DNA of 64,000 bases from Paraburkholderia aromaticivorans (GCF_002278075.1 NZ_CP022989.1:2604001-2668000); one strand, 5' to 3'; counted from the first letter of the stretch, positions 17,701 through 26,704 are shown. Numbers and translations are program-made. Notes: generated by a model from the letters alone, not told the origin.

Positions 17701-19214
17701 ATCTGTTCCCGAAACGCATGACGATGGCGGGCGTCGACATGGCGCTCACGTATCACTTCGAGCCGGGCTCGCCGCGCGACGGCGTCACGCTCGGCGTGCC
17801 GCTCTACGCGCTGAATCAGGTCGACGCGCGGCGCTGCGAATGGCTCGTGCCGGGCATGCTGAAGGAGAAGACGCAGCTGCTGCTCAAGTCCTTGCCACAG
17901 AAGCTGCGCCGTCATTGCGTGCCGCTGCCCGAGTATGCGGCGGGTTTCGTCGACCGGCATAGCGGTGCGCGCTTCGGTGCGGGCGGTTTGCTGGAATCGC
18001 TGATCGCCGATATTCGCGAGCAGACTCAGGTCGCGATGAAGCAGTCGGACTTCAAGCTCGAAACGCTGCCGCCGCATCTGTTCATGAACTTCAAGGTCGT
18101 CGACGAGCACGGGCGTCAGCTCGCGATGGGCCGCAATCTCTCACAATTGCGCGCCGAACTCGGCGGCCAGGCGCAGCAGCACTTTCAGAAGATCGCATCG
18201 AGCGCGGCGGGCGCGGCATTGGCGGACGCGGGCGGCGGCAGCGTCGCGACGCCGTCGCAAGCGTCCGGCCAGGCAGGCGCAGCGGCGCAGCGCGGCAAAG
18301 GCGCTCCCGCATCGGGATCGGGTCCGCAGACCGCGCCGCAAGACGGCGCGCAGGGCACCGCGCTGTATGAAAAGTTGACGACGTGGAACTTCGGCAAGCT
18401 CCCCGAGCTGCTTGAAATCCGCCGCGGCGGGCAGACGCTGTTCGGTTATCCGGCGCTGGTGGATCGCGGCACGCATTGCGACGTCGAAGTATTCGACTCC
18501 CCGGACGAAGCCGCGCGGATTCATCGCGCGGGATTGCGCCGCTTGTTCGCCTTGCAGTTGAAGGAGCCGATCAAGTATCTGGAAAAGAATCTGCCGGGGC
18601 TGCGCGAAATGGCGATGCAGTTCATGCCGCGCGGCACCCAGGAAGAATTGCGCGATCAACTGATCGATACCGCGCTCGACCGCGCCTGTCTGCAAGACCC
18701 GTTGCCGGACGACGACGTCAGTTTCCACACGCGCCGCGACGAGGGGCGCAGCCGCCTGACTTTGCTGGCTCAGGAAATCGCCCGGCTGGTCGGTCAGATT
18801 CTCAGCGAATACGCGAGCGTGACGAAGAAACTGGTGCAGGCGAAGTCGTTCGCGGCGGCGCATGCGGACCTGCAGAATCAGCTCGACGGATTGATCGGCA
18901 AGCGCTTCGTGGTCGACACGCCGTACACGCAACTGGCGCATTTCCCGCGCTATCTGAAAGGGATCGCGCTGCGCATCGACAAGCTCAAGGCGGACCCGGC
19001 GCGCGACGCTCGCCAGTTCGCCGAATTCCAGCCGCTGTTGCAGAACTATCAGCGCGCGGTGGCGCAGCGTGGCGGCGTGCTGGATCCGCGTTTGTCGGAA
19101 TTCCGCTGGCTGTTGGAGGAGTTGCGAATCTCCCTGTTCGCCCAGGAGTTGCGTACGCCGATGCCGGTTTCGGTGAAGCGCCTTTACAAGGTGTGGGAGT
19201 CGATGCAGCGCTAA
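14760..19214 (+). CDS. hrpA: ATP-dependent RNA helicase HrpA (DEAH box)
   Basis: A 1484-residue DEAH-box helicase, longer than E. coli HrpA (1300). Residues 1-165 are a low-complexity Ala/Arg/Glu-rich extension. The helicase core starts near 175, with Walker A GETGSGKTT at 202-210, DEAH at 303-306 and SAT (VTSATIDAD) in domain 1. Domain 2 has TNVAETSLTVPGIRYVVDTG and QRAGRCGR. The winged-helix/ratchet and OB-fold follow, and the long C-terminal HrpA-specific domain (DUF3418) occupies the last 600 residues, interrupted by an Ala/Gly/Ser linker near 1140-1195. In E. coli HrpA rescues colliding or stalled ribosomes. It starts 23 bp from argA without a visible Shine-Dalgarno. Confidence 0.95.
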   Translation: MSNVPKSPAAANENAAPAADQVKTGDAARRNAPNAQPDAPHAARESRRAAENAQAPAQKNKSSREAHGEGSGETVKQAGGERRAQPATTPGPNQQKGAARADQPRHASGRSGEQPRRAPAQGEASRRESGGAPAQKSPVTSDAARREPPSREPREPRAPRAPRVVEPNPIPPITYPEALPVSGRREEIARAIARNQVVIVCGETGSGKTTQLPKICLELGRGRGAGGSGLIGHTQPRRIAASATGRRIAEELGTPFGEVVGYKVRFTDNLSPGASVKLMTDGILLAETQTDPLLKAYDTLIIDEAHERSLNIDFLLGYLKEILVKRPDLKLIVTSATIDADRFARHFGSDEKPAPVIEVSGRLYPVEVRYRPVAEDSPAVKAAEGSTSSSASRGERPKTQRETDRDLMDAIVDAVDELCREGPGDVLVFLPGEREIRDAAEALRKHHPPHTEILPLFARLSAAEQERVFRTSNARRIVLATNVAETSLTVPGIRYVVDTGLARVKRYSYRNKVEQLQVESISQAAANQRAGRCGRVADGICIRLYEESDFQGRVRFTDPEILRSSLASVILRMKSLHLTAIETFPFIEPPPGRAIADGYQLLNELGAVDDDNQLTPLGRELARLPLDPRVGRMILAARDQQALKEVLIIASALSVQDPRDRPIEAQEQADQAHRRFADERSEFLQWLKIWNWFEEAIAHKKSNKQLHEECRKNFLSQLRLREWRDVHSQLLTVVREHGWRLNEAEATFEQIHLALLTGLLGNIGLKADDEPYYLGARGIKFYLWPGSALVKKAGKWVMAAELVETSRLYARCIAKIEPEWIEKIGAHLLKKSLSEPHWEKRAAQVSAFERAVLYGLPIYHRRRVSFGKQDPARARELFIRGALVEGEFDTKLAFFAHNRKLLADIEQLEHKSRRQDVLVDDELIFAYYDQALPKGIYTGASFERWYRDEVKKSGQPEDKLRLLYLSRDDLMRHEAAGVTTDLFPKRMTMAGVDMALTYHFEPGSPRDGVTLGVPLYALNQVDARRCEWLVPGMLKEKTQLLLKSLPQKLRRHCVPLPEYAAGFVDRHSGARFGAGGLLESLIADIREQTQVAMKQSDFKLETLPPHLFMNFKVVDEHGRQLAMGRNLSQLRAELGGQAQQHFQKIASSAAGAALADAGGGSVATPSQASGQAGAAAQRGKGAPASGSGPQTAPQDGAQGTALYEKLTTWNFGKLPELLEIRRGGQTLFGYPALVDRGTHCDVEVFDSPDEAARIHRAGLRRLFALQLKEPIKYLEKNLPGLREMAMQFMPRGTQEELRDQLIDTALDRACLQDPLPDDDVSFHTRRDEGRSRLTLLAQEIARLVGQILSEYASVTKKLVQAKSFAAAHADLQNQLDGLIGKRFVVDTPYTQLAHFPRYLKGIALRIDKLKADPARDARQFAEFQPLLQNYQRAVAQRGGVLDPRLSEFRWLLEELRISLFAQELRTPMPVSVKRLYKVWESMQR

Positions 19215-19300
19215 GTGCCGACACATGCGGGGCGGCGCGCCATGCGCGCTCGGCCTGGCGGTCGGCTCGCGTGGCGCGGCGGCACGCTCTTGCCGCGTGG

Positions 19301-19329
19301 TTAAAAAAGGCGCGCGACGCCGTCGCCTT
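19301..19329 (-). terminator. Intrinsic terminator of the adhesin gene
   Basis: AAGGCG (19307-19312) pairs with CGCCTT (19324-19329); on the minus strand the stem is followed by TTTTTTAA. Confidence 0.6.
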
Positions 19330-19350
19330 ATGAGAATGACGTCACGCGCG

Positions 19351-19370
19351 AAAGGCGCGAGCCTTTATTT
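19351..19370 (+). terminator. Possible intrinsic terminator of hrpA
   Basis: AAAGGC (19351-19356), loop GCGA, GCCTTT (19361-19366), then ATTT. The stem is short. Confidence 0.4.
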
Positions 19371-19452
19371 GGACCCGCGCCGGGGCACCCGCTCGAGCGA
19401 TGCCCGGGCTCACGGCAGCGACCGTGGCCCGGACTTGTCCTGCCGGTTCGGC

Positions 19453-21906
19453 CTACCAGTGCATGCCGGCGCCGATCGACGCGCCGAACTGGCCGCGCGA
19501 ATCCGTGGTGCCTTGCAGCTTGTAGACCCACTTGCCCGTTTCCGAAAGCTGCGATACGCCGATGGCGAACGCCGACTGGCCGGCGTAGGTGCCGCCGGCC
19601 ATCGCAACCATGCCGCGCCCTGGCAGGACCGCTTGCGGCAAACCGGCCATCGCCATGGCGGATGCCGTGCCTCCGTAGCCGTCGCGGCGGGCCGAGCGGA
19701 TCTGGTCGTCGGTATAGCTGTTCGCCTGGCTGACCGCGCCGCTCGCGCTTTGCTGCAACTGGCTGACATTGACGGCGTCGGTGCCTTGCACGCCGGCGGC
19801 GACATTGGTGAGCTGGCGTTCCTGGCCCGCCGCGCCGATCGACACCGTGTTCGCCCGATCCGCGACGGAGCCCTGACCGAGCGCGACCGAGTTGTCGGCG
19901 CCGGCTTTCGCCGCCGCGCCGAGCGCGGTGGCGTTATTGCCGCTGGCAAGCGAACTCGCGCCGATGGCGATCGCGTTGGTGCCGGTGGCTTGGGCGCTGG
20001 CGCCCATGGCGACGGCGTGCGTGCCGGAGGACACGGCGGCTTCGGTATCGCGATTGCCTTGCGCGCTGAAGAACGGATCGGCCGTATCGACCGCCGCGTT
20101 GTTGACGGCGCTCGCGATCGCCGCGTTCAGCTGATTCACGTTCACCGCATCGGTTCCGGCGACACCGGCTGCGAGGTTGTGAATCATGGTGCCGCCGCTC
20201 GCCGCGTTGACCCCGGCTGCGAAGCTGGGGATCACGCTGCCGCCGCCCGAACTGTCGCCGCCGAGCGTGACGCTGTTGCGGTTCACGCTGCCATCGGCGT
20301 TCTTGTCGTACATCACCGCGCCATCGAGCTTCGCGGCGGTGGCCGCGCTCTGGGCGCTCACCGCTTTCAACTGGGCGACGTTGACGGCGTCGGTGTCGGC
20401 GGAGCCTGGCGCGACGTTCGCAATCTGACGTTCCTGCCCAGCGGAGCCCACGGAGACGGTTCCCGCGCGGTCGGCCACCGAACCTTGGCCGAGTGCGACG
20501 GAGTTGGCGGCCACTGCGCTGGCCTGATAACCGAGCGCGGTGGAATTCGCGCCCGCGGCCTGGGCTTGATCGCCGAGTGCGCTGGCGTTGGCGGCCGTCG
20601 CGCTCGCCTGATGGCCAACCGCCGTGGAGCCGTCCGCCTGAGCAGTGGCGAACCCGCCGACCGCCGTGCTGAAGTCGCCGCTCGCCTGCGAACCGGTGCC
20701 GGCGGCAACGCTGGCTTGCCCCGCGGCGAGTCCCGCACTGCCGATGGCGACGGCGTCGGCGCCCGTGGCCGATGCGCCGTCGGTTCCGTCGTTCAGGCCG
20801 TTCGCCTTGAAATAGCGCGACGCGTTGGCGCTGGCGGCCTGCAATTGGCTCAGGTTGACGGCGTCGGTCGCCTGGGTGCCGGCCGCGACATTCGTGACCT
20901 GCCGCTCGTTGCCGGCGGAGCCGACCGAGACGGTATTGGCGCGCTCGGCCGCTGAACCCTGGCCCAGGGCCACCGAGCCGTCCGCCGCCGCATGCGCGTC
21001 ACGGCCCATCGCAATCGATCCGGCGTTCTCGGCAACGGCGGCGTAACCGACGGCGATACTGCCTGCCGATGCCGCGGATGCATAGGCGCCGAGCGCGGCG
21101 GCGCCCGTTGCCGAGGCGGCGGCATTGGCGCCGAGCGCCGTGGCATTGTCGCGGGCGGCCTGCGCGAATGCGCCCAAGGCCATTGCCCCCACGCCGTTCG
21201 CGAAGGCCTGATTGCCGATCGCGGTGCTGTAGTCGGCTGCCGCCACGGCCAGATTGCCGCCGGCGAAGGCACTCGTGCCGAACGCGCGGGACAGGTAGCC
21301 GATCGCGACGGAATTCGTGCCGGTCGCCCTTGCTTGCGCGCCTGTCGCGACCGAATTGTCGCCCTCGGCATCCGACTGGAAGCCTGTCGCGGTCGATTTG
21401 CCGCCCAGCGCCGCCGCTTGCACGCCGGTCGCGAGCGAGCCAAAGGCCTGCGCGGTCGATTGCACGCCCGTCGCAATCGAGAAGGTGCCTGCCGCCGTGG
21501 CCTGAAAGCCCGTTGCAATCGCGCTTTCGCTCAGCGCTTGCGCGCTCATGCCGAGCGCGATCGAATGGATGCCGGCCGCGCTCGCCTGCATGCCTTGCGC
21601 AATGGAATAGGCGCCTGCCGCCTGGGCCGCGATACCCGCTGCAATCGAGCCGGGGCCGGTGGCCGCGGCGTCCTGGTCGGTAGCGGGATTGAACGGAGCT
21701 GCCGTGAAATAGACCGTGGCATGAGCCGCGGACGCACCCTGCGCCAATGCCGCGAGCATCAGCACCGCCTGAGCGATCGATTTCGTTCGGGCCGTTGCTC
21801 GCCATGTCTTCGATCTTGCCGGCGCCGGTGCCGGCGCCGGTGCCGACAGCGACGTTGGCGTCGCTTCACAGCAGATTAATGGGCTACTGGGGTTGCTGCA
21901 ATTCAT
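19453..21906 (-). CDS. YadA-like trimeric autotransporter adhesin
   Basis: An 817-residue surface adhesin of the type V-c secretion family. An extended N-terminus (Ala/Pro spacer, then SIAQAVLMLAALAQGASAAHA) acts as signal peptide. From about residue 85 the head consists of dozens of 14-residue left-handed beta-roll repeats of the form AxAxGxxSxAxGxx. Neck/stalk motifs such as SVGSAGNERQVTNVAAGTQA and TDAVNLSQLQ recur in three full copies plus a variant. The last 80 residues are the YadA anchor, ending FGASIGAGMHW with the usual aromatic C-terminus. The protein forms trimers in the outer membrane and mediates attachment or autoaggregation. The repeats are diverged at DNA level but could still recombine. 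No partner genes are adjacent. Confidence 0.92.
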   Translation of the reverse strand: MNCSNPSSPLICCEATPTSLSAPAPAPAPARSKTWRATARTKSIAQAVLMLAALAQGASAAHATVYFTAAPFNPATDQDAAATGPGSIAAGIAAQAAGAYSIAQGMQASAAGIHSIALGMSAQALSESAIATGFQATAAGTFSIATGVQSTAQAFGSLATGVQAAALGGKSTATGFQSDAEGDNSVATGAQARATGTNSVAIGYLSRAFGTSAFAGGNLAVAAADYSTAIGNQAFANGVGAMALGAFAQAARDNATALGANAAASATGAAALGAYASAASAGSIAVGYAAVAENAGSIAMGRDAHAAADGSVALGQGSAAERANTVSVGSAGNERQVTNVAAGTQATDAVNLSQLQAASANASRYFKANGLNDGTDGASATGADAVAIGSAGLAAGQASVAAGTGSQASGDFSTAVGGFATAQADGSTAVGHQASATAANASALGDQAQAAGANSTALGYQASAVAANSVALGQGSVADRAGTVSVGSAGQERQIANVAPGSADTDAVNVAQLKAVSAQSAATAAKLDGAVMYDKNADGSVNRNSVTLGGDSSGGGSVIPSFAAGVNAASGGTMIHNLAAGVAGTDAVNVNQLNAAIASAVNNAAVDTADPFFSAQGNRDTEAAVSSGTHAVAMGASAQATGTNAIAIGASSLASGNNATALGAAAKAGADNSVALGQGSVADRANTVSIGAAGQERQLTNVAAGVQGTDAVNVSQLQQSASGAVSQANSYTDDQIRSARRDGYGGTASAMAMAGLPQAVLPGRGMVAMAGGTYAGQSAFAIGVSQLSETGKWVYKLQGTTDSRGQFGASIGAGMHW

Positions 21907-22501
21907 TGTTTGGAAACTCCGCGGTATTGCGTAAGTGGACGGAGCATTAACGCGGGGGAGCCAATAAGAATTCATCGCCCTGGTAAATTGCGCAAGAATA
22001 GGCGCCCGCACGTTTTGTTTTTACCGTGCCGGCGTCCTGGTCATTCTTGCGCGCACGAAACGCCCGCGTCATGCCTGCGCGTCCACCGGGTTGATTGCGT
22101 GGGCGATGAGGCTGCGGGATTGTCCAATCCGGCGATGTCCGGAGAGGGCAGTTAAATCTGAAGTCAGCGAGGAAAAATCATTTTGTGGGTGTAACTTTCC
22201 ACTCGCCGGCGTGAAAAAATAAATCAAACAAAGAATGGTCGCAGTTTTTCTGGCAATTATGTTTTTAATTTGAGTGTGTTCTTGTATTCACATGCCTTTA
22301 AATGAGATTCGAGTTCTCAGGCGTGATAAACGTAGCGCGCCGTTCAGAAAGGCGTGAGCGCGGACTGCGCCGGGCCCGCTCGTCGGGCGGCGCGAACGGT
22401 CATCGTGCCCCTGATTCTCTTGCGTCCGAACATGGACCTACGTCAACCGCTGGTCCTGGCAAACGTTCTACAATGATGGTTGTTCTCCGATGTGAGTTTT
22501 C
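21907..22501. other. AT-rich intergenic region between adhesin and YVTN gene
   Basis: No convincing gene. The stretch 22150-22310 is clearly richer in A+T than its surroundings and lies between two divergent envelope genes, so it probably holds their promoters and perhaps a nucleoid-protein site. I could not fix a -35/-10 pair. Confidence 0.5.
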
Positions 22502-23521
22502 ATGCGCAAATTTTTTCTTCCCGGCTTGACTGCCACGTTCGCCGCGGGCGCGGCGCTGGTCGCCGCCGCAGGGTTTTTTTCTCCGGCGGCTCACGCCAAC
22601 AACGTGATCGTGCTCAATTCCGGCGAAGCCACGCTGAGCCTGATCGACGAGACCACTCGCCAGGTCATCGGCACCGTGCCCACCGGCAAGGAACCGCACC
22701 ATCTGATGTCCACGCCGGACAATTCGTCGTTGATCGTGGCGAATTCGGTGTCGAACAATCTGATGTTCGTCGATCCCAAATCCGGCCAGGTGCAGCGTTG
22801 GGTCGAAAATATCGAAGATCCGTATCAGATCGGGTTTTCACCTGACCGCAAATGGCTGGTCACCACCGGCTTGCGTCTGGACCGCCTCGACATCTATCAC
22901 TACGACGGCCAGAAGAACCAGATGACGCTGGCATCGCGCCTGCCGCTCGCGGTCATGCCGAGCCACATGGCGTTCACGACGGACAGCAAGACGGTATTCG
23001 TCACGCTGCAGGTTTCCGGCGAACTGGCTGCGATCGACCTCGCCACGCAAACCGTCAAGTGGAAGATGAAGGTCGGCAAGGTGCCGGCGGGCCTGTGGAT
23101 GACGCCGGGCGAGAAATACCTGCTGGTCGGGATGACCGGCGCGGATTACGTCGCGGTGGTCGACTGGCGCAACCAGAAGATCGTCAAGACCATCCACACG
23201 GGCAACGGCGCGCATAACTTCCGCTCGCTGGCTGACGGCAAGCACGTGGCGGTGTCGAACCGGGTGGCGAGCACCATCAGCATCATCGACGAGGACTCGC
23301 TCACCAACGTCGGCGACATCACCGGTTTGATGCCCGGACCCGACGACATGGAACTTTCCGCCGACAAACGCTATCTGTGGGTTACCTTCCGCTTCGCCAA
23401 GCACGTCGGCATCATCGACCTGACAACGCGTAAGCTGATCCAGACGATTGCCGTGGGCCGCTCGCCGCACGGCATCTATTTCTTCAATCGCGCGCCGGTC
23501 ACGGCGCCGAACGGCGCCTGA
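22502..23521 (+). CDS. Secreted YVTN/YncE-type beta-propeller protein
   Basis: A 339-residue periplasmic propeller. A signal peptide (MRKFFLPGLTATFAAGAALV, cleavage after AHA at about residue 32) is followed by seven-bladed repeats, such as VIVLNSGEATLSLIDETTRQ, LIVANSVSNNLMFVDPKSGQ and LWVTFRFAKHVGIIDLTTRK. Each has the V-G-xxP-H-xx blade motif (GKEPHHL, GRSPHGI). No catalytic residues are evident; such proteins act as binding scaffolds. A membrane hydroxylase starts 58 bp downstream on the same strand, suggesting a shared transcript and perhaps a shared envelope task. Confidence 0.85.
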   Translation: MRKFFLPGLTATFAAGAALVAAAGFFSPAAHANNVIVLNSGEATLSLIDETTRQVIGTVPTGKEPHHLMSTPDNSSLIVANSVSNNLMFVDPKSGQVQRWVENIEDPYQIGFSPDRKWLVTTGLRLDRLDIYHYDGQKNQMTLASRLPLAVMPSHMAFTTDSKTVFVTLQVSGELAAIDLATQTVKWKMKVGKVPAGLWMTPGEKYLLVGMTGADYVAVVDWRNQKIVKTIHTGNGAHNFRSLADGKHVAVSNRVASTISIIDEDSLTNVGDITGLMPGPDDMELSADKRYLWVTFRFAKHVGIIDLTTRKLIQTIAVGRSPHGIYFFNRAPVTAPNGA

Positions 23522-23579
23522 TGGAAGGGCTCATGCTGCACCAGGCGAACCGTCACGGATGAAGTAACAGGCCAGCACC

Positions 23580-24578
23580 ATGTTCCATCTGATTTTTTCT
23601 TCGCTCGACAGCTTCGTTTCGGCCGTGCAGACGTTGCTGTACGTCGACGTGGTGCAGCCGCTGCTGTTCCGCTTTAACCTGATGGATTACGACGAAGACA
23701 CCTACGACAGCCTGTATTGGGTGATCGTGGGCGTCTTCGAAGTGCTGGCCATGTACGCGATCCTGCGTCCGCTCGAAGCGCTGCGTCCGGTCGAGCAGTG
23801 GTCGAACCGCAAGGCGGTGCGCGTCGACGTGATCTACACGTGGATCGCCAAGCTCGGCATTCTCAACCTGTTCTTTTTCTTCGCGCTGCAGCCGTTCTTC
23901 GACAACGTGCAGGCGTGGCTGCGGCTGCGCAATATCTCGAATATCGAGTTCGACAATTTGTGGCCGGGCGTGACCACACAGCCGCTCGTCACGTTCGTGA
24001 TGTATCTGCTCGTGCTCGACTTCGCCGGGTACTGGTATCACCGCTGGGAACACCGGATCGGCGTGTGGTGGGAACTGCACGCGGTGCACCACAGCCAGCA
24101 GCAGATGTCGCTGTGGTCCGACGACCGTAACCATCTGCTCGACGGTCTGCTGCAAGCCTCTTTCTTCGCGGTGATCGCGTTGGTGATCGGCGTGCCGCCG
24201 TCGCAGTTCGTCGTGCTGGTGGCGATCACGAATCTCGCGCAGAGCGTCCAGCACGCGAACATCCGTCTGTATTTCGGCTGGCTCGGCGAGCGCCTGCTGG
24301 TGAGTCCGACCTTCCATCGCCGTCACCATGCGATCGGCTACGGCCACGAAGGTTTGAAGTACGGTTGCAACTTCGGCGTGCTGTTTCCGTGGTGGGACAT
24401 GCTGTTTCGCAGCGTGTCCTGGAGCCGCGAGATGGAGCCGACCGGCATCAGCGATCAACTCGAAGGCCGCCGTTACGGCGACGGTTTCTGGGCGCAGCAC
24501 TGGCTCGCCTTCGTGCGCATCGCCGGCCGTCTTTCGCCGAAGCGCCGCACCGAAAGTAACGACGCCGCCGCCGTTTGA
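23580..24578 (+). CDS. Fatty-acid hydroxylase / sterol-desaturase superfamily membrane protein
   Basis: A 332-residue di-iron membrane oxygenase. Hydrophobic segments lie near residues 50-65, 90-110, 130-150 and 185-215. The histidine clusters expected of the superfamily are present: YHRWEHRIG (HxxxH), HAVHHSQQQ (HxxHH) and SPTFHRRHHAIG (HxxHH), plus HANI. It would hydroxylate or desaturate a lipid at the inner membrane; eukaryote-like sterol substrates are not implied. It follows the secreted propeller gene and is probably co-transcribed. The ATG at 23580 has only a weak ribosome site. Confidence 0.85.
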   Translation: MFHLIFSSLDSFVSAVQTLLYVDVVQPLLFRFNLMDYDEDTYDSLYWVIVGVFEVLAMYAILRPLEALRPVEQWSNRKAVRVDVIYTWIAKLGILNLFFFFALQPFFDNVQAWLRLRNISNIEFDNLWPGVTTQPLVTFVMYLLVLDFAGYWYHRWEHRIGVWWELHAVHHSQQQMSLWSDDRNHLLDGLLQASFFAVIALVIGVPPSQFVVLVAITNLAQSVQHANIRLYFGWLGERLLVSPTFHRRHHAIGYGHEGLKYGCNFGVLFPWWDMLFRSVSWSREMEPTGISDQLEGRRYGDGFWAQHWLAFVRIAGRLSPKRRTESNDAAAV

Positions 24579-24649
24579 GCGCGCATTCTCCCGCGTCGCC
24601 GGTTTCCCCGGCGGCGCGTCACGTGGTTTATCCTGTTCACGTTTGCGCA

Positions 24650-24712
24650 CGCCCCGCAGGACGTCCCCTTGGGGGCGCCCCGCGGCAAAGTCCCCTTTTG
24701 GGACGGGCGGCG
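24650..24712. repeat. C/G-run hairpins between the hydroxylase and EI24 genes
   Basis: Stacked small dyads (CCCCTTGGGG, then GTCCC-CTTTT-GGGAC) occur in a 200-bp gap. Similar C-run/G-run elements occur between ntrB and ntrC in this window, so it may be an intergenic repeat family of this genome. Confidence 0.4.
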
Positions 24713-24779
24713 GGCCGGCTGGCTGGCTCGTCGCGCGTTTCTCCTATTCCAATCGTTTCGTTCACCGGCACTGGCTCGC

Positions 24780-25613
24780 ATGAATGATCTGTTGCGCTCG
24801 TTTGGGCGCGCGCTCGCAAGCGCGCTCCACCCGCGCATGCTCTGGCTGACCTTCATGCCGTTTCTCGCGGCAACGGTCGGGTGGGGCGTGATCTTGTGGT
24901 TTTCCTGGCAGACGCTGATCGGTGCGACCCGCGCCTGGCTCGAAGGCTGGTCGTTCACGGTGACGCTTTATCATCTGTTCGACTGGCTCGGTTTTTCGGC
25001 GCTGCACACGGCGATCGCGCCGTTTATCGTGATCGCGATGGCGATTCCGCTGATCGTCGTCACGGTGCTGCTGCTGATCGCCACGCTGTCGATGCCCGCC
25101 GTCATCCGCTTCCTGTCCGCCCGCCAGTTCCCGAGCCTGGAAATGCGCCACGGCGGAACGTGGTACGGTAGCCTCGCTCAGGCGTTGTGGACCACGCTGG
25201 TCTGTCTGATGCTGCTGATCGTCACGCTGCCGCTCTGGCTCGTGCCGCCGTTCTTCGCGCTGATTCCGCCGCTGCTGTGGGGGTGGCTCACGTATCGCGT
25301 GATGAGCTACGACGCGCTCGCGCTGCATGCCACGCGTGACGAGCGGCGTGCGCTGGTGCGGCGTTTCCGCCTGCCGCTGCTGTTGATCGGCATTGCAAGC
25401 GGCTTGCTGGGATCGCTGCCTACGCTGCTGTGGGCGTCGTCGGTCTGGCTGATCGTGCTGTTCCCCGTGATCACGGCCGTGACGATCTGGATCTATGCGT
25501 TCATCCTCGTGTTCTCGGCGCTATGGTTCGGCTACTACTGTTTGCGCGCGCTGCAACGCATGCGCGCGGAAGAGCACGGCGGCGTGCGGCACACGGCGCC
25601 GGTTTCCTACTGA
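24780..25613 (+). CDS. EI24-domain (CysZ-like) integral membrane protein
   Basis: A 277-residue protein with about six membrane spans and the EI24/CysZ layout: a short N-terminal amphipathic start (MNDLLRSFGRALASALHPRM), paired hydrophobic hairpins at about 20-50 and 75-105, and a conserved MSYDALALHATRDERRALVR segment before the final spans. CysZ itself is a sulfate channel; the Burkholderia paralogs are not characterised, and the proton/sulfate function is inference. It ends 30 bp before the CinA-like gene, so they are likely one operon. Confidence 0.75.
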   Translation: MNDLLRSFGRALASALHPRMLWLTFMPFLAATVGWGVILWFSWQTLIGATRAWLEGWSFTVTLYHLFDWLGFSALHTAIAPFIVIAMAIPLIVVTVLLLIATLSMPAVIRFLSARQFPSLEMRHGGTWYGSLAQALWTTLVCLMLLIVTLPLWLVPPFFALIPPLLWGWLTYRVMSYDALALHATRDERRALVRRFRLPLLLIGIASGLLGSLPTLLWASSVWLIVLFPVITAVTIWIYAFILVFSALWFGYYCLRALQRMRAEEHGGVRHTAPVSY

Positions 25614-25643
25614 TGAAATACTGACTAAGCGAAAGAGGCGGCA

Positions 25644-26480
25644 ATGGCATTTGGCGTCATCATCATCGGCGATGAAATCCTGTCGGGCAGGCGTATCGAC
25701 AAGCATCTGCCGAAGGTCATCGAATTGCTCGGCGCGCGCGGACTGTCGCTCGGCTGGGCGGAGTACATCGGCGACGACCCCGAGCGCATCACGGCGACGC
25801 TGCGGCGTACGTTCGCCTCGGGCGACATCGTGTTCTCCACGGGCGGCATCGGCGCCACGCCGGACGACCACACGCGCCAATGCGCGGCGGCCGCGCTCGG
25901 CGTGCCGCTCGAACTGCACCCGGAGGCCGCGAAGCTGATCCAGGAGCGCATCCGCGAGATGCACCCGGCGAACCCGGCGACGCCGCTCGATCTGGAGTCG
26001 CCGGAGAACCGGCATCGGCTGAATATGGGGACCTTCCCGCAAGGCGCGTCGATCATTCCGAACGGCTACAACAAGATTCCGGGTTTTTCGATCCGGCAGC
26101 ATCACTTCGTGCCGGGCTTCCCGGTCATGGCGTGGCCGATGATCGAGTGGGTGCTGGATACGCAATACGCGCATCTGCATCACGCCATGCCGCACGCGGA
26201 GAAGTCGCTACTGGTGTTCGAGTTGCCGGAGTCGCGCCTCACGCCGCTAATGGAAAAGATCGAACACGACTTTCCGGGCGTGCGGGTCTTCAGCCTGCCG
26301 AGCGTGGGCGACGCGGAACGCGGCGGGGTGTACGCGCGCCATCACATCGACCTGGGCGTGAAGGGCGAGCCCGAGGCGGTGGCGGCGGCCTTCGTCAAAC
26401 TGCGCGAAGGAGTGCATCTGCTGGGCGGCGATATCGTCGAGCCCGAGGCGGCGGCCGCGGCGGCGAAACCGCGCGCCTGA
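25644..26480 (+). CDS. CinA-like molybdopterin-binding domain protein
   Basis: A 278-residue protein with one MoaB/Mog-type domain at residues about 3-170: GVIIIGDEILSGRRIDKH and FSTGGIGATPDDHTRQ are the signatures shared by CinA and molybdenum-cofactor proteins. It lacks the C-terminal nicotinamide-nucleotide amidohydrolase domain of full CinA. The C-terminal 100 residues match the COG1058-only branch. The likely role is ADP-ribose/NAD-related pyrophosphatase chemistry, but this is uncertain. The start has AAAGAGGCGGCA upstream. Confidence 0.8.
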   Translation: MAFGVIIIGDEILSGRRIDKHLPKVIELLGARGLSLGWAEYIGDDPERITATLRRTFASGDIVFSTGGIGATPDDHTRQCAAAALGVPLELHPEAAKLIQERIREMHPANPATPLDLESPENRHRLNMGTFPQGASIIPNGYNKIPGFSIRQHHFVPGFPVMAWPMIEWVLDTQYAHLHHAMPHAEKSLLVFELPESRLTPLMEKIEHDFPGVRVFSLPSVGDAERGGVYARHHIDLGVKGEPEAVAAAFVKLREGVHLLGGDIVEPEAAAAAAKPRA

Positions 26481-26507
26481 TCCGCGCGGCGTACCTTTCG
26501 AGTCGAT

Positions 26508-26530
26508 CGGGCGCTGCGGCGCCCGTTTTT
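26508..26530 (+). terminator. Intrinsic terminator after the CinA-like gene
   Basis: CGGGCGC (26508-26514), loop TGCG, GCGCCCG (26519-26525), then five T residues. Confidence 0.85.
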
Positions 26531-26704
26531 CATTGCGATTGTTGTCGAACCGCGCGCGCCTTGAGCGCATCATCGGCCCGCCACATTCGGCGCGGACGAT
26601 GGGCCTGTCCTCACGCGCGAGGCTCGTCAGGACGCTTTTGAACCGGCCTCGGCGCGTTGTGGGGCAACAGGCAGCGTTCGGGGAACGTTCAGGGAAGCCG
26701 TCCA

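Noticed and set aside
15207..18110. Very long open frame (967 codons) on the minus strand opposite hrpA
   Set aside because: It is an antisense shadow produced by high third-position GC; the protein is Arg/Asp/Gln/His-rich with no domain, while hrpA on the other strand has every helicase motif.
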